NCBI GenBank assembly: GCA_023627715.1
Contig: JAMAHW010000003.1
Coordinates: 62,001 to 126,000, forward strand
Direction of reading: 5' to 3'
DNA: 64,000 nt
Origin: Periconia sp. R9002
Lineage: Eukaryota > Ascomycota > Dothideomycetes > Pleosporales > Periconiaceae
The notes beneath the pieces are model-generated. The model saw only the letters and a list, made by a program, of their open reading frames with translations. It was not told the origin of the DNA and did no database searches. The position numbers and the translations under genes are program-made. Within the stretch, counting starts at the first letter, position 1; every line of letters starts with the position of its first letter. Shown in pieces: positions 45,917-57,310 of the stretch.

Positions 45917-47105
45917 CCTTTATCAAAGGATCGATTCAGCTGTTGGTACTGCTTACAGACCCTTCAGCCAAACCATGTCCCTCGACCGCGAGCGGGGAAG
46001 GGCAAAGGGACTAGGTCAGGAGTCCAACATGCAAAGTTGCTTACACGTGCAGGTATGTTCATAGGATATCGCGTGCTAATTGGTTAGACCCCAGCCGTGT
46101 CGTTGAGGCCTACTTGGTCGTCTCGTGATCTCCAGCCTTCGGCAAAATGTTCCAACCAATGTTTGGCTCTGTACATACAATCACAAGCTTTGCTGTTCTC
46201 GCAGAGTAACAGCCAATCTCCAATGTCCTTGTCCGATCGGAAACTATTAAAGTGTCTTCTTCTTCGCAATTGATTGGTGAAATTAGTCACGGTATTAACA
46301 CTGAATTGGAATCTCAAGGTAACGTCCGTCGCTGGGACGTGCACACAGGTAACTGTTAGTCACGTGATTGAGGCTTGAGGCTTAGTGTTCCGATCGAAAA
46401 CTATAAATGACACAAAATCGTTCATACAGTTTATACTTACATACAAGGTACTGTACGATATTTAACTATTGCTAGTTTCATGTAAGCTTCTTATCACGTG
46501 CGCAAACAGTTGTCTGTACATATGTATGCCCATCCTGGCCGAGGACGGTACTTAGTTTTTCCCCTTACCCTTGTCGATACCCAGGATAGCAATACTCTGT
46601 GATGATCAATCTACGTTTCATTTCATTGTTATTTTGGTAACTAGCAGGATTGGAGTGCTTGTACTTCACTCTTAACATCTCGGATATGCTAACCACATTG
46701 GGATAGAGCGCACGCAAATATGCATTCGAAGAGAGCAATCAGTATTATCTAAGCCGACGACTGCAATTAGATAATGAATGAATCATTGAAAATGTCCAGA
46801 CACGTGCCAGACTCAAATAAAATATCAAAAATCGGGCCCCCGTGTCGGTGGAGCATACAAAGCACTCGGCGAACACTCATTGTACGTACGGGCATCAATG
46901 ATTCAAGATTTGCCACGACTACGCGTTACCTGTCCTTTAAATCCTTCACGCTAATTGGAATAGAAAATGTATGATAGAACATCTTTTCAGCTTGGTATCA
47001 AGTGGACCCTTCCCTGCTCCGAACAAAAATATTGTGGTCAAATATGTGGTAAGGAGATAAAGATTTACATCAGAACATCAAAAGACATCGTTGACTGATT
47101 AATTG
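45917..47105. other. Intergenic with repeat copies
   Basis: Holds an inverted copy of repeat family B at 46250-46290 and an inverted copy of family C at 46571-46610. No protein gene recognised; the tRNA follows. Confidence 0.45.
46571..46610 (-). repeat. Dispersed repeat family C, inverted copy
   Basis: TTGTCGATACCCAGGATAGC then AATACTCTGTGATGATCAAT, the reverse complement of the family motif at 34071-34112 and 58461-58502. Confidence 0.7.
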
Positions 47106-47187
47106 GGGCTTGTGGTTTAGTGGTATAATACTCCCTTAGCATCTATTAAGATGGGAGTGGTCCTGGGTTCGATTCCCAGCAAGTCCA
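47106..47187 (+). tRNA. tRNA-Ala(AGC) with a 10-nt intron
   Basis: Cloverleaf read by eye. The acceptor arm GGGCTTG pairs with CAAGTCC, with discriminator A at 47187. The D arm lies around TGGTTTAGTGGTATAAT. The anticodon stem CTCCC/GGGAG has loop TTAGCA...T and anticodon AGC at 47138-47140. The T arm is CTGGGTTCGATTCCCAG. The intron TCTATTAAGA (47142-47151) sits at the canonical position after the base 3' of the anticodon. The A box (TGGTTTAGTGG) and B box (GGTTCGATTCC) are internal promoters. CCA is not encoded as a full tail. Confidence 0.95.
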
Positions 47188-47188
47188 C

Positions 47189-47197
47189 TTTTTTTTT
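47189..47197 (+). terminator. RNA polymerase III T-run terminator
   Basis: A run of T residues starting 2 nt after the tRNA discriminator base, the standard Pol III stop. Confidence 0.85.
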
Positions 47198-48859
47198 GGT
47201 GCGTGAAGGTATGGGGTAGAAGTCAGCCTTCAAAATATGGAATACGCGCGGTATCTGCTTTGACAAAACTTAAAAGTGGTAAGCGAATCCAGAGCACTAT
47301 TAAGATTGTACAATTGATAATACTGGTCGAATATGTCTTATGTTGAAGTGCTCTGATTCTCAGTCTATAATAACCTTGATTTTAATACAGAAGATCTGGA
47401 TCCGACATAAACATTGTGATATCACAGTTGCCCAGAATGACACCAACCTGCAATTTAAAATTTTATCAACTGTAATTTCCATACATTGCGTAGCGTAGAT
47501 TCATTTCGCAATGCGTACGTACCCACGTAAACCCTTGCCAGACCCGTCAACGTGAGGATTGTCACTACAACCCAAAGCTCGATATCTAACAATTAGTATC
47601 AGATTAGCTTCATGCTTTTGAGTTTGTCGACGGGTGTTGTTCGCACCGTTTATGATACCGAGGATTGAGTGTAGAAGTGACGACACTTGCCATAGCAATG
47701 ATGGTTTTATCAGGTCTCGTAAACAGAATGCCGACCAGTTAAATGTGGTTTCGAACGTCAGTTACGACAATGACGAGTACAAGCGAAGAACCATTGAGCA
47801 ATGAATGTGTCTTGGTCCTCGGAGCTGTATCAAAAATTGGCCGATTGGAAATGCGTGGTACTGATCTCAAAAATGTCGAAAGGGAATCATCATCTGGTGA
47901 CCATATAGCACGCACGGAGAACTTTGATAATAGAAAGATAATGAATGGGCTGAACTTTCTCTTCAATTATATCTTCGATTTTTTGTTATACAAACGATTC
48001 CAATGAATCTGGGAGCGATTTGGTAATACAGTTGAACGCGTACCGCGAAACAAAGGGAGCCAATAAGGTTTCAGAGTTCGTTGCATGCGCCTTATCTCAC
48101 CCATAACGCTCGTATTATCGTATATCCTCATTGTTTGGCAAACTCTTCCGTAGTGGGTATGAAGAGAAGCACATATTTATCGACAGGAAACTTATACAGA
48201 AGCTTGGGTAGAACTAGGCTAGTTACGTAACGCCCGAGGCAATACGCGTATTCTGAGATTTAGCGGCTCGTGTACTTAGCGACTAATTCAAATCCTTACT
48301 ATACCGTTCTTTGCATCTCCAATCCAAATCTACGTGTTCATGTAGTGTAGCGAGCGACAGCTCTAGGATAGAAGATAGTCCATCTTTTGAAATACACGGC
48401 TGTGTATATATTTCAGCTCATATGAACCTCAGTAGCTAGAGAGCTCTTTTGCGTTATGTAAATAGACTCCAATCTGCCATGGATGGGTTGTTTAGCTGCA
48501 CAACATCACTTCATCACTCACAATCCAACCCGTTTAATTTCCTAGTTAGAATTGTATCATTGTATGCAAATTTAATCCTAATTGGTAAACTGCTACGAGT
48601 AACCGGAAATGAGGCGACCGTTCTATTCGCGTGCTCCTCCCTCAAGGCTGTGACTAGCGACTATACGCGTATTCGGAGGTGAAACGCGTATTGCTACTAG
48701 ACCCACTACATGTACTCACGGCAATGATGTACATTGACCACGGCGCAAGATGAAAACACAAAATATATTTAAATTGCAAACAATGGCCCTTGAGCTGCAA
48801 GCGATCTCTGTGTGGCTTGTTTCCAACATTTTCTTCAATCCAAAATTTATCACTACACG
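47198..48859. other. Intergenic region
   Basis: No gene recognised. An 87-codon open frame at 47743-48006 has no family features. Possibly the remnant promoter side of the chloroperoxidase pseudogene. Confidence 0.4.
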
Positions 48860-49593
48860 ATGCGATTTGTTAGCGTCTGCGCTACTACTCTCGGCTTGCA
48901 TGCTCTAGGCAAAGCTGAAGAAGTGCTAGAATGGCATCCTCCTACCGCGAATGATTGTACGATTGATCATTCATTCAAGGACGAGAGACATATGCTGACA
49001 GTCGATAACTAGTTAGAGGACCCTGCCCCATCATGAATACTCTGGCGAACCGTGGCTACCTTCCTCATGATGGTCGCAATATCACCAAGGAGGTGGTGAT
49101 AAGTGCCATAGGTTCGGCGCTCAAATTTGATCCTTCTCTCGCTGTTATTATGTTTGACCAAGCAGTCATTGCCAACCCTGAGCCAAACGCCACCTTTTTC
49201 TCCCTGTACGCCAAAATCGCCTGATGTCCACGCTTTTTTTGCTCCCAAATAACTGACATATTTTGGAATTTGTTGGTAGAATACTTTTATGGTATATACG
49301 AATCTCTTTCTGGGTTTTCGATGCATGGCATTCTAAAGATTTCTTTCGCTGTTTATATTGCGTTGCAAAGTGCTGACATATTCTACTTCTCACATTCAGA
49401 AAATGAGCGGCTTCCTACGGAATTAGGTTGGACGCGCAAATCCGAAGTGATCAAGGTGCAGGATATCCTCGGCATCAACGACATTATCGCAGCTGCCACA
49501 AGCCTTTTTACGAAAGATGGCAACTCAAACACTACCACGAGTATCAACACTCGGCAACGCATAGACTTGCATTCTGGCTTCTCCGTTGAATAA
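48860..49593 (+). pseudogene. Chloroperoxidase (heme-thiolate peroxidase, family 2) pseudogene with internal deletion
   Basis: Recognisable ends of a fungal chloroperoxidase-type secreted heme-thiolate peroxidase. The 5' part (48860-48956, then 49013 to about 49205) encodes a signal peptide and the block containing the proximal heme-ligand motif PCP followed by MNTLANRGYLPHDGRNIT, then FDQAVIANPEPNATFF. The 3' part (about 49267-49291, then 49400-49593) encodes the C-terminal block LVEYF...NERLPTELGW and TSLFTKDG. Between about 49205 and 49267 the central part of the protein, including the EHD segment that carries the catalytic acid, is absent. What remains there looks like part of an intron, with a stop at 49222-49224. 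Frame cannot be kept across the gap by any splice I can find. A real functional product is therefore unlikely. Confidence 0.82.
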
Positions 49594-49835
49594 CGGGCGC
49601 GTCATACACGAGGCCGGGGGTAGTACATGAAATCGTGCGGAGGAATATCTGGAGATCATGAGCGTACGTTCAGTGCTCATAAGGTGGTAAAGAATGATAG
49701 CCTCTCGTGAAACACTGCTGAAACAGATCAATATTGGACGAAAATCTTATAGTTAATGCATTTATATGTTTTAGTGACATGTTTTTGCAATAGTGACATA
49801 CTTTGCAAGTGTGTGAAGATCTCATACGTTCTTTT

Positions 49836-51142
49836 TCAAGGCCGTTCAAACAACACAGTATCAACATCACGAACGGCATTCCATGGCCATTCCAGCTGAT
49901 CCTTGTACTCAACGCCAAGAAAATTGTCGATTAGTTGGAGGAGTGGCTTGCCTGAATGATTTACCTGCCATATGTTGCGCGTGTAGTGTAGGAGGACAGC
50001 GTAGTGGGCGAGTATGACAAGAGCCTGGGGAGATTTCTGACGAAGGAGCCTCTGGAATGCTGGAGGGCATAACACAGCCCATATAAGGGCGATTTGGCAA
50101 CGACGAAATGGTGATGCGTCGGTCGAAAGGACGTCATCAAGTCCGGTTTGAAGAATATCCACCGCTTCCTTGCACGAAGGAATACATTCTTCCTGAGTGA
50201 ACAATGATGACTCGATCCATTCGCGTAATGGAGCGAGCTGGGTGCCTTTTTGATTTCTTGGGCGCTGATAGCCCGACCACATGATGAGCGGCCAGGCTTC
50301 AGATTCTGGTAGAATTTCGCGGGCATCTGAGATAATAGCGCGGAGACCTTGGTGGACCTGAACATAATGGTCGTAATGGCCGAGAAAGGTATTCAGGTCC
50401 GCTCCACCGGCCAGGGTACCCAGCGTGTCGGCAAGCAGGTGGCGACCTAACATCGATGAGAACATGACGGTTGCCGAGCAGTTGGTTTTGTCAATGATCA
50501 GGGCCTCGGCATTGAAGAGATTTAGCGCCTGCATTTGGAGTTCGGCGGCGTCTCCAAGGTATGGGGCCGCGGCGTCAGGAGATTTTGACCAAGCGAGGTG
50601 ACGCGCCGAAATAGCGAGGACTTCGTGCATTAGCCATGGAAATGCGAGGGCATTCTTGAGGACAAGCTTGGTAGCTGCTCGTTCAAGGTCCAAATCAAAC
50701 TCGGGTACGGAGACGGTGAATGAATAGTGGATGAGCAACTCGGCGTGACGCATGTTGATGGGTTGTGGTGCGCGATCAATGGATTCGGCGCGTAGACCGA
50801 TCTGTGTACCGGAAACCGCGAAGGACGATGATGATTGCGTTTCCGGAATTTCATTTGAAGTGATAGCTGTGCTATGATCTTCTTCATCGCTCCTGACTCT
50901 ACTTTCTCGAGTAACGACACTAACGAAAGCACATTGTCGTTGTGTGACACTACAGTTGGCGCATGTAGGTCTCGTCTCGTCGCACTATATCAATCCTCCA
51001 GCATCGCGTAAGTGAGCTTTTTAAAAACTATGAGGAACTTGTATCAGCTAACCTTTATGTGCCTCCGCTTGCATTCCTCACACCCTCGGCGGGACTTCTT
51101 GTGACTGCGTCGTTTCATAGCAGTCAACGATTTCCCGGGCAT
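49836..51142 (-). CDS. Zn2Cys6 transcription factor (UPC2-like organisation)
   Basis: Compact zinc-cluster regulator of 412 residues in two exons, 51142-51053 and 50984-49836. The intron lies inside the DNA-binding domain, between RRGCEECKRRHIK and CDETRPTCANC; QRQCAFV supplies the last cysteine. The early position of the cluster after a basic start (KRRSHKKSRR) and the short total length resemble sterol-uptake-control (UPC2-like) and related fungal factors. The C-terminal part begins MRHAELLIHYSFTVSVPEF and contains helical blocks such as MHEVLAISARHLAW. No transmembrane helix is evident. It lies next to the broken chloroperoxidase gene, reading towards it. Targets unknown. Confidence 0.9.
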
Positions 51143-52060
51143 AAGAGTTACGATTTTTGACAAGAAAAACAGCGTATCACTCCTCTCATGTAGATAGTCT
51201 CACTATGCTAATTATTTGACATGGGGATGGAGAGACAAGCTACCGAACTAGGGCTGAAATTCGGTGAAACGCCAAGACATTGATATCACATGACGTCTCC
51301 ACCATCCTACATACATATGTACATACCTAGGTAGCCAATATTAGCATCAATCAGTAGATTAGGCCCAATCAATTTTTTGATTCGCAGTTGCAGCATCGCC
51401 TTCACGTCTGCGTCTATGAGAAATATAGAAATATATACGTTATTGATCACATACCTACTTATAAGAATTATCCAAACATCATGGGAATTACATATAGAAA
51501 CTGGGGTCACGTAAATCCGTCTGGTGAAGATGTGATTGTGTGTCCACCATTACATACCCAGTGTAGCAATACTCTGTGAGAATCAGTTTCAAATTTCAAT
51601 TCCATGTCCGCCATTACGTGCTTTCAATGTTCATTACTACACTATTAATGTAGTTTTACATATCAATTCCTCTTGCACGCATGCTATGTTTTTGATAACC
51701 AACCCTTCATTCCTTCATCAATTGTCCATCTTACAAAATAGGTCTCGTATTGGCACCTTCAAAAAGACACTATATACATCAATCAACCTCGGAATGTACA
51801 ACTTCATTATCACAGTTCTGAGCGACGGTACATATCTAGGTGGACTCAAGTGCTTTCCGCTTTCGTCCCCTCACACATGATTACCTAATTAGTCACCGCC
51901 AACCTACCAGGTCGTCTCTCTCACGGGACATAGGTAGTGAAGTCCGTGCGTCTACACCTCTACTCTCTCAAGTACTGTCTCTCTCTTTTCTCCCGCTTCA
52001 ACCTTTGTCGTCGCTCATTCCCATTAGCAATCTACCACCTGTTTCCGGGGCGTGTTCAAG
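51143..52060. other. Intergenic between divergent genes
   Basis: Contains a degenerate family C repeat at 51553-51586. A CT-rich segment at about 51955-52050 directly before the octapeptide-repeat gene is compatible with a core promoter and leader. Confidence 0.45.
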
Positions 52061-52583
52061 ATGAACGCAAATAACGCAAACAATGCACGCCATGCGCAGC
52101 GGAACAGGAACAAGAGGCAGCGAAGGCAGCGGAGACGTGCAGAACGCGAGCGTCAACAAGCCCAAACCGTCGCTGCGTCCCCGGCGGTGAATTCAGGCAG
52201 GTCGTTTCTGGGGTATGTCCACCGGAACTTCAATAACAACGTGCACATTAGGCCAAGGTACTCCCAGCAATCCTGGTTTGGGTGTTTTCGTGAATGGGCA
52301 TGTCAACAAGACCTTCAACCACGCTCATGACCGTATTTTCAACGTGGTCAACTGCCTGTTCAACAATCCAGTCAACTGTATGTTCAATAACTCCGTCAAC
52401 TGCACCGTCAACAATCCAGTCAACTGTGTTTTCAACAGCGCTGTCCGCTGCGTGTTCAACAATCCCGTCCATTTCACCTTGAACAATGGCTCGAATTGTA
52501 TCATCAACAGCCATGGTATTGTCGGCAATTACCCTCACGCCGGTCACGCCGCGCCTGTCATTACATATAACTACGGCGGCTAG
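52061..52583 (+). CDS. Orphan protein with cysteine-bearing octapeptide repeats
   Basis: Modelled as two exons, 52061-52212 and 52268-52583 (55-nt intron GTATGT...CCCAG), giving 155 residues. The N-terminal ~35 residues are Asn- then Arg-rich (RNRNKRQRRQRRRAERERQQ), like a nuclear or RNA-binding tail. Residues ~80-135 consist of about seven tandem 8-residue units of consensus V-N-C-x-F-N-N-P. They are encoded by 24-bp repeats between 52349 and 52516, and most carry one cysteine, so cysteines recur every eight residues. No known repeat family (pentapeptide, hexapeptide, annexin) matches. A pyrimidine-rich leader and the in-frame ATG support this strand, but the repeat also leaves the opposite strand open (52248-52604), so the strand is not fully certain. 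Function unknown. Confidence 0.6.
52349..52516 (+). repeat. 24-bp coding tandem repeat, about 7 units
   Basis: Units of the type GTCAACTGC...TTCAACAATCC, each 24 bp, diverging towards the 3' end. Because 24 is a multiple of three and the units lack stops, several frames on both strands stay open. Confidence 0.85.
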
Positions 52584-52858
52584 TGGCGGCAAATTCCCCA
52601 CCACGACATTAGAACATGAGCAAGTTTAGGGGAGTACATAATTCGACTCATGTTCAACACTTCGTATCCACTTGGTACGACCTGGACCTATCGGTTAAGC
52701 ACTGCGTCAACGTGGACCGCGATGGATCGGGGCAAGGATAAAAGTGCACATAGCATCACAATTCGAATCGAGGATTGATTTGAGAACTTTGCCATCATCT
52801 GCGTTCGTGTGAATTTTGATACTGTGATGTTTACTATTCAGCCTACACCAAAAATTGT
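52584..52858. other. Short intergenic region, convergent
   Basis: Separates the octapeptide-repeat gene from the 3' end of the FUSC-like gene; no feature recognised. Confidence 0.4.
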
Positions 52859-55800
52859 CTACTGTAATCTCAAATCCTCGTCGCTGAGTACGCCGTACAA
52901 CTTCTCAATCTCCTGTCCAATGACCTTGAGATTCTGCGCAAGTTGTCCGGTCACGAGAGCTGTTTTGCACATTAGCCAGCTTGACTCAAGTGCGAGAAGT
53001 CAGAATTTGACTCACCATATGTATACAGCAGCTCGTAGTCCTCGTCTGTAGCCACCGACCTACCTAACTCGCTCTGCCTAAACTCGAAAACTTTCGCCAG
53101 CAGTCGATCGCGAGTGTGCTCAATGTTGGGCAGTACATCGTTGAGTGGATATTCGAGTTTCATGGAAGATGCCATGACTGTCTTAGAGTCAGCTCGACAA
53201 CACCAAAAACGAAACGCCATTATACACAAGGTTTAGACTCACCAGAGAACAAATGGCTAATTCGCCAACTCAACTCCATCCACTCTTTCTTTGTATATTC
53301 CAAAATCGCCTTCTCACCCTCACTGGCCTTCAAATCCTTGAGTAGGTTGACGTTCATGGCGTGGAAACTATCCAGCATGCGACTTGTGGCATCCAAGATG
53401 ATTTTGAAGCTCTTATCTGGAAACGGACCTTTGAGTTCGAACTCCGATTTCGCGGAATTGCGCAGGCCATCGAGGTTGGCCAAGAAGCGACGAAGCTCGA
53501 TTTCCTCGCGGAGAGTTAGATATGAAGGTGACGGTCGTCCATTTTCTGATTCCGCAGTTGCTGATTCGAGGAGACTTTTCAGAGGCCCGCGCTTCATAAT
53601 TAGACTCATTTTGAGCCAGAGGAGTGAGGTACCCTTCTTTACCTTCTTGCGTGCTGAAATGGGCCATATCATTCGCGTGACGATGATACCCCAGAGACAA
53701 CCTATCATCACAGCGACAACACGGTGGAGAACGATTTCCCAGATTTCAGGGGAGATGCCGCCCTCGTCGTCATCGTCTTCATCATCGCGGACAGAAAGTG
53801 AGTACGCATATAGAGCGGAGAGGTTGTAGGTAAGCATGATGAAACGACCCATTGGGCCTTTGCCTTGAGCGACAATAATATAAAAACACTGCAAAGAGAC
53901 AAGCCAGCCGAAAAAGCCAAGCACGAAGGGATTCTCGTTAGCAGCTATCCACGCGATAATCGCGTAGACGGCGCCTAAGCAGGTACCAAAGAAACGTTGG
54001 AAGCCGGTGGTGTTTGAAGCGCCGATTGTCTGTATAAAGTTAATAATGGAGTTTTAATTGCACGGCGGACTCCATACCATTGAGCAAACCAACATGTAAG
54101 ATAAAAGACCCCATTCACCACGCCAGTGCCCATACAAATCCCGAGTTTCTGGAATGAAGGACCACATGGCGTAAAGAACTGCGCCAATGCCGACCTTGAC
54201 TGCATACCGGATATCATCGCGCCGGAAAACACTGAGCTTGATCCACATTCGATACGACAATGGTTGCTCATCGACTGACTTATCTGGGTCACCTCTAGTT
54301 GATTTACGATATATCGGTCGATGGATCTCTCGGTTTCCATCCTCTACATGGTCGTCGAGCAAATTTGCATGTTCTGACTATTATTAGCTCTTGTAGTATA
54401 TCACTATAGTGTTTGCGCACACTCACCTTTGTCGTCTTTGCGCGTCACCCTTTGAAACCATACCCAACTGCGCCAGACCTTTAGCCATTCCCAAGTGCGT
54501 TTGCGTGGCTGATGTTTCACACAGTCTTTAAGCTCATCAAGCACGTCTAAAAACGTCACCATATCCTCCGTGAAGTCTTGCAATGATGAACTAAAGTAGC
54601 CGCAGCTAGCGGCCACCTCTTCGAAATCAGCAGCAACAGCAACCGAACCGGTTTTGGTGGGAATCTTATTCCTGTAAACAGATACCAGTGCTTCCTTCCT
54701 AGCGTTGTTGAACAGTTCGTTCGCATCGATCAAGCTGTGGCGGAAATGCTCATTGATGGCCATTTTATATTCCGGCCCTGGTCCGTATGGGAGCTCATCG
54801 AGAACTTCGCGCAGTGTGTGGGCCAGGGATTTCTACCATGTTTAGTATACGAGATAATGCGTAATTAGAATAACTCACCATAGGAGGACCAAGTTGCGCG
54901 ATGAAGACAGAAAACATGTCCGTAGGCGTGATAGTGGAATGCATTTGCTCGGGAATCCTAAAGGAGTTACCATTGGGTGTGTTTGACTCCTGATCTGAAT
55001 TTTCCGCAGAGTTTTCTCGAAGCTCCTCAATAGAAGCGAGCATGCTGGTCCTCCGCTCCAAATGGCTTAAAGTAGGTGAGAGTACTGGAGATGACTCATT
55101 GTCGGTGAATACATGCGAGCTAATCCGGCGCAAAACAGGTACTCCTGTTGCTGCTCCATTCTGGGAGTCGTTTTGGGCGAGTAGCGTGAATTGTGTCTCA
55201 GCCGCACTGCGCAATCCGCCGATGCTCTGCATGAGCTGCTCCAGGCATTTTACCAGTTGAGATGAGATTTGGTGTTCCTTTTCAGTTCCGAGAACATAAT
55301 GCTCATACTTCGCCTCTCCAAGATTTTTGAGTAATGCTTTGTACAAGGTCTTGCTTTGATTAGTAGCTTTTATGAAGGCTGGATTCTTCAGATCATTTTC
55401 AGAGCCAGATAGAAAACTTCGGGTGATATCGGTCAACATTTCCCCCATGGCATCGCAGGCCTTGATGAAGGTATCGCGAAATTCATGGCGGGCAGACCTT
55501 GGCTTGATCAGGAGTGAAACGGCAGAAGAAGCTAATGTGCCCATGATGACCATCTTCAGAACCTGCCAGACTTTGTTGTACGAAAATTGGGCGTCTTGTA
55601 CCGCGCCTTCCTTAGTCAAGACAGTGATTAGCGCCAGCGACGTCAACGAACAGGCGACGTTCACGAGCGGGTTTCCAAGCCTTTGTTTCGTCCAACCCAC
55701 GAGCCCTAATCCCCCTCCACAGAATACGATGAGCACGAGCACGTGGCCCACAACCAGAAGGTGTTCGTAGTTGAAAAAGACTGACACAGCCATACTCGAG

Positions 55801-56348
55801 AACGAGACAAAGGTGGCATACAAGAACGCTGCGAAAGCCAGCAATATAGCTTCAAACATACTGCCCGCTGAGCGTGCCGGGTGGAAATAGACCGTGACTG
55901 TTGCAACAACATGTTTTCCATCATTCCTTCCCAAGAGTCCTGATATGAAAGGTACGAACGTCGCCAGACTGCCCAGTATGTATGCCAGCGAGCATTTCAA
56001 GATGTCGATGCCAGTCGGAGATTTTCCAAACTTGTAAACCGCATGTGCTCTAGATTTGCATCCATTCGCGAAAGCTTCAAACTTGCCCATCTCCCTGTAA
56101 CGGTCTGGATCGGATTGCTGAGGATCGAGGAGGAAGTCGGTCGAGTCGTGTGAGGCTGAGCGGGGTCTTCGAAGGGTAAAGTGCTTCTTGATACGCTGGC
56201 CAGTACTGGCTTGGATCATTGTGGCCGACCGCAACTGGGCTTATTGTGAGCATCTTGTGGAATAATCAAGCATTCAAAGCGCGTCAAAGAAACCTACGTT
56301 AGGCCGCAACACGCGGCGTTCCGCCGCCGACTGCGACGATTCAACCAT
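52859..56348 (-). CDS. FUSC/aromatic-acid-exporter-like membrane protein (fungal ArAE type)
   Basis: Very large membrane protein of 1052 residues. Seven exons on the minus strand: 56348-56298, 56234-54879, 54832-54427, 54373-54078, 54029-53243, 53177-53016 and 52959-52859. The organisation is duplicated. One cluster of hydrophobic helices follows the N-terminal 90 residues (SLAYILGSLATFVPFISGLL onward to VNVACSLTSLALITVL) and precedes a long cytoplasmic helical domain. A second cluster starts with YAVKVGIGAVLYAMWSFIPE, includes GEWGLLSYMLVCSM, NTTGFQRFFGTCLGAVYAI and VLHRVVAVMIGCLWGI, and precedes a C-terminal soluble domain. This is the layout of fungal fusaric-acid-resistance/aromatic-acid-exporter (ArAE) proteins, also known from plant ALMT and yeast relatives. 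Efflux of organic acids is the family-based guess. Start at 56348 was chosen because the first short exon joins in phase 0. Confidence 0.88.
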
Positions 56349-56818
56349 ATTGATGGCGTAGCGGTTGGTTTGGAACTACCGGAACGTTCCCAGCATTGTC
56401 ACTGAGGTCGACAGCAAGAGATGCAGGTTGAGGTGATGTTGTTTGACCAAATGACTTCAACACCCTGGTGGATCGCCAAGCGCTAGTCTTACATCGTCAT
56501 TGCGCATGCTGTGTATCACAGCAGTAATATTCGTGAAGCAAACATGTGAATACTCACGATAAAAAATCACTTTGAAATAGGCTGTTGAGCGAGCACATAC
56601 AGCGCCATATATATTTATTCATTTTACTGTTTTTGCATGGTCTGGGAGTGGTCGTGACGGTATTCCGATTGGCCATGTCTGCGGGTGGGCTTGATTAGGT
56701 TAGCGCATGTTTAGGTAAGCGGTCGGTGGTAGTGAAATGTTGTTCCGTCTACCAATTCTTTACGGGACCTGCATCTTCATCAAGAAACGTCGCCATATCC
56801 CAATAGAAAGGACTCAAG
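56349..56818. promoter_or_regulatory. Bidirectional promoter region
   Basis: 470 bp between two divergently transcribed genes (FUSC-like, minus; small basic protein, plus). No specific motif is claimed; a TATATATT-like run sits at 56611-56618. Confidence 0.4.
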
Positions 56819-57310
56819 ATGGACGAAGATGAAATCAACGATGAGATGGCTGCGGCAATGGGATTTTCCTCCTTTGGCGAATCTAAAAAGAGAAAGTTCG
56901 ACCACACGAACTCGCCAAAAACAAAGCCGGATGCCAGTGGAGCTAATTCAACGAAACTCGGCGTCCGGCCTAAAATGTCCAAAAACGATGCTTCAGGTTC
57001 TTCCAACTCTGGGATTACACACAAGGAAACAAAAAAACAAAAACAACCAGCGGCATCAGGTCTTGCGGCTTTCTTGACCCGCGGTCAAAACCTGCCTGAC
57101 AAACCCCCAACCACTGAAGACGTTCCAACACCAGCACCAGCCGATCCCAATCACGAAAATGCTTCTGCGACGGTATCTTTTGGCGGACCGCCAATCTCTC
57201 GGGCGGAACTAGGTGCATTGCGACACGGCGTCAAGACTGCCAACGGCGACACCGCCTATTTTCTTCCCAGCTTCGTCGAGGATCCATGGTCCAATTCTCG
57301 GAAAGCCTGA
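56819..57310 (+). CDS. Small Lys/Ser-rich conserved hypothetical protein, probably nuclear
   Basis: Single-exon gene of 163 residues. It starts with an acidic DEDEINDEMAAAMGFSSFG block and then a KKRKFD basic stretch typical of nuclear signals. A disordered Ser/Lys/Pro-rich centre follows, then a short conserved-looking segment, SGLAAFLTRGQNLP. It ends with SRAELGALRHGVKTANGDTA and YFLPSFVEDPW. The acidic MGFSSFG start and the FLPSFVEDPW end recur in uncharacterised small ascomycete proteins as far as I recognise. No enzyme motif or membrane segment. Function unknown. Confidence 0.72.
   Translation: MDEDEINDEMAAAMGFSSFGESKKRKFDHTNSPKTKPDASGANSTKLGVRPKMSKNDASGSSNSGITHKETKKQKQPAASGLAAFLTRGQNLPDKPPTTEDVPTPAPADPNHENASATVSFGGPPISRAELGALRHGVKTANGDTAYFLPSFVEDPWSNSRKA

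Noticed and set aside
47743..48006. 87-codon plus-strand frame near the tRNA
   Set aside because: No homology-like features and an AT-rich setting; not reported as a gene.
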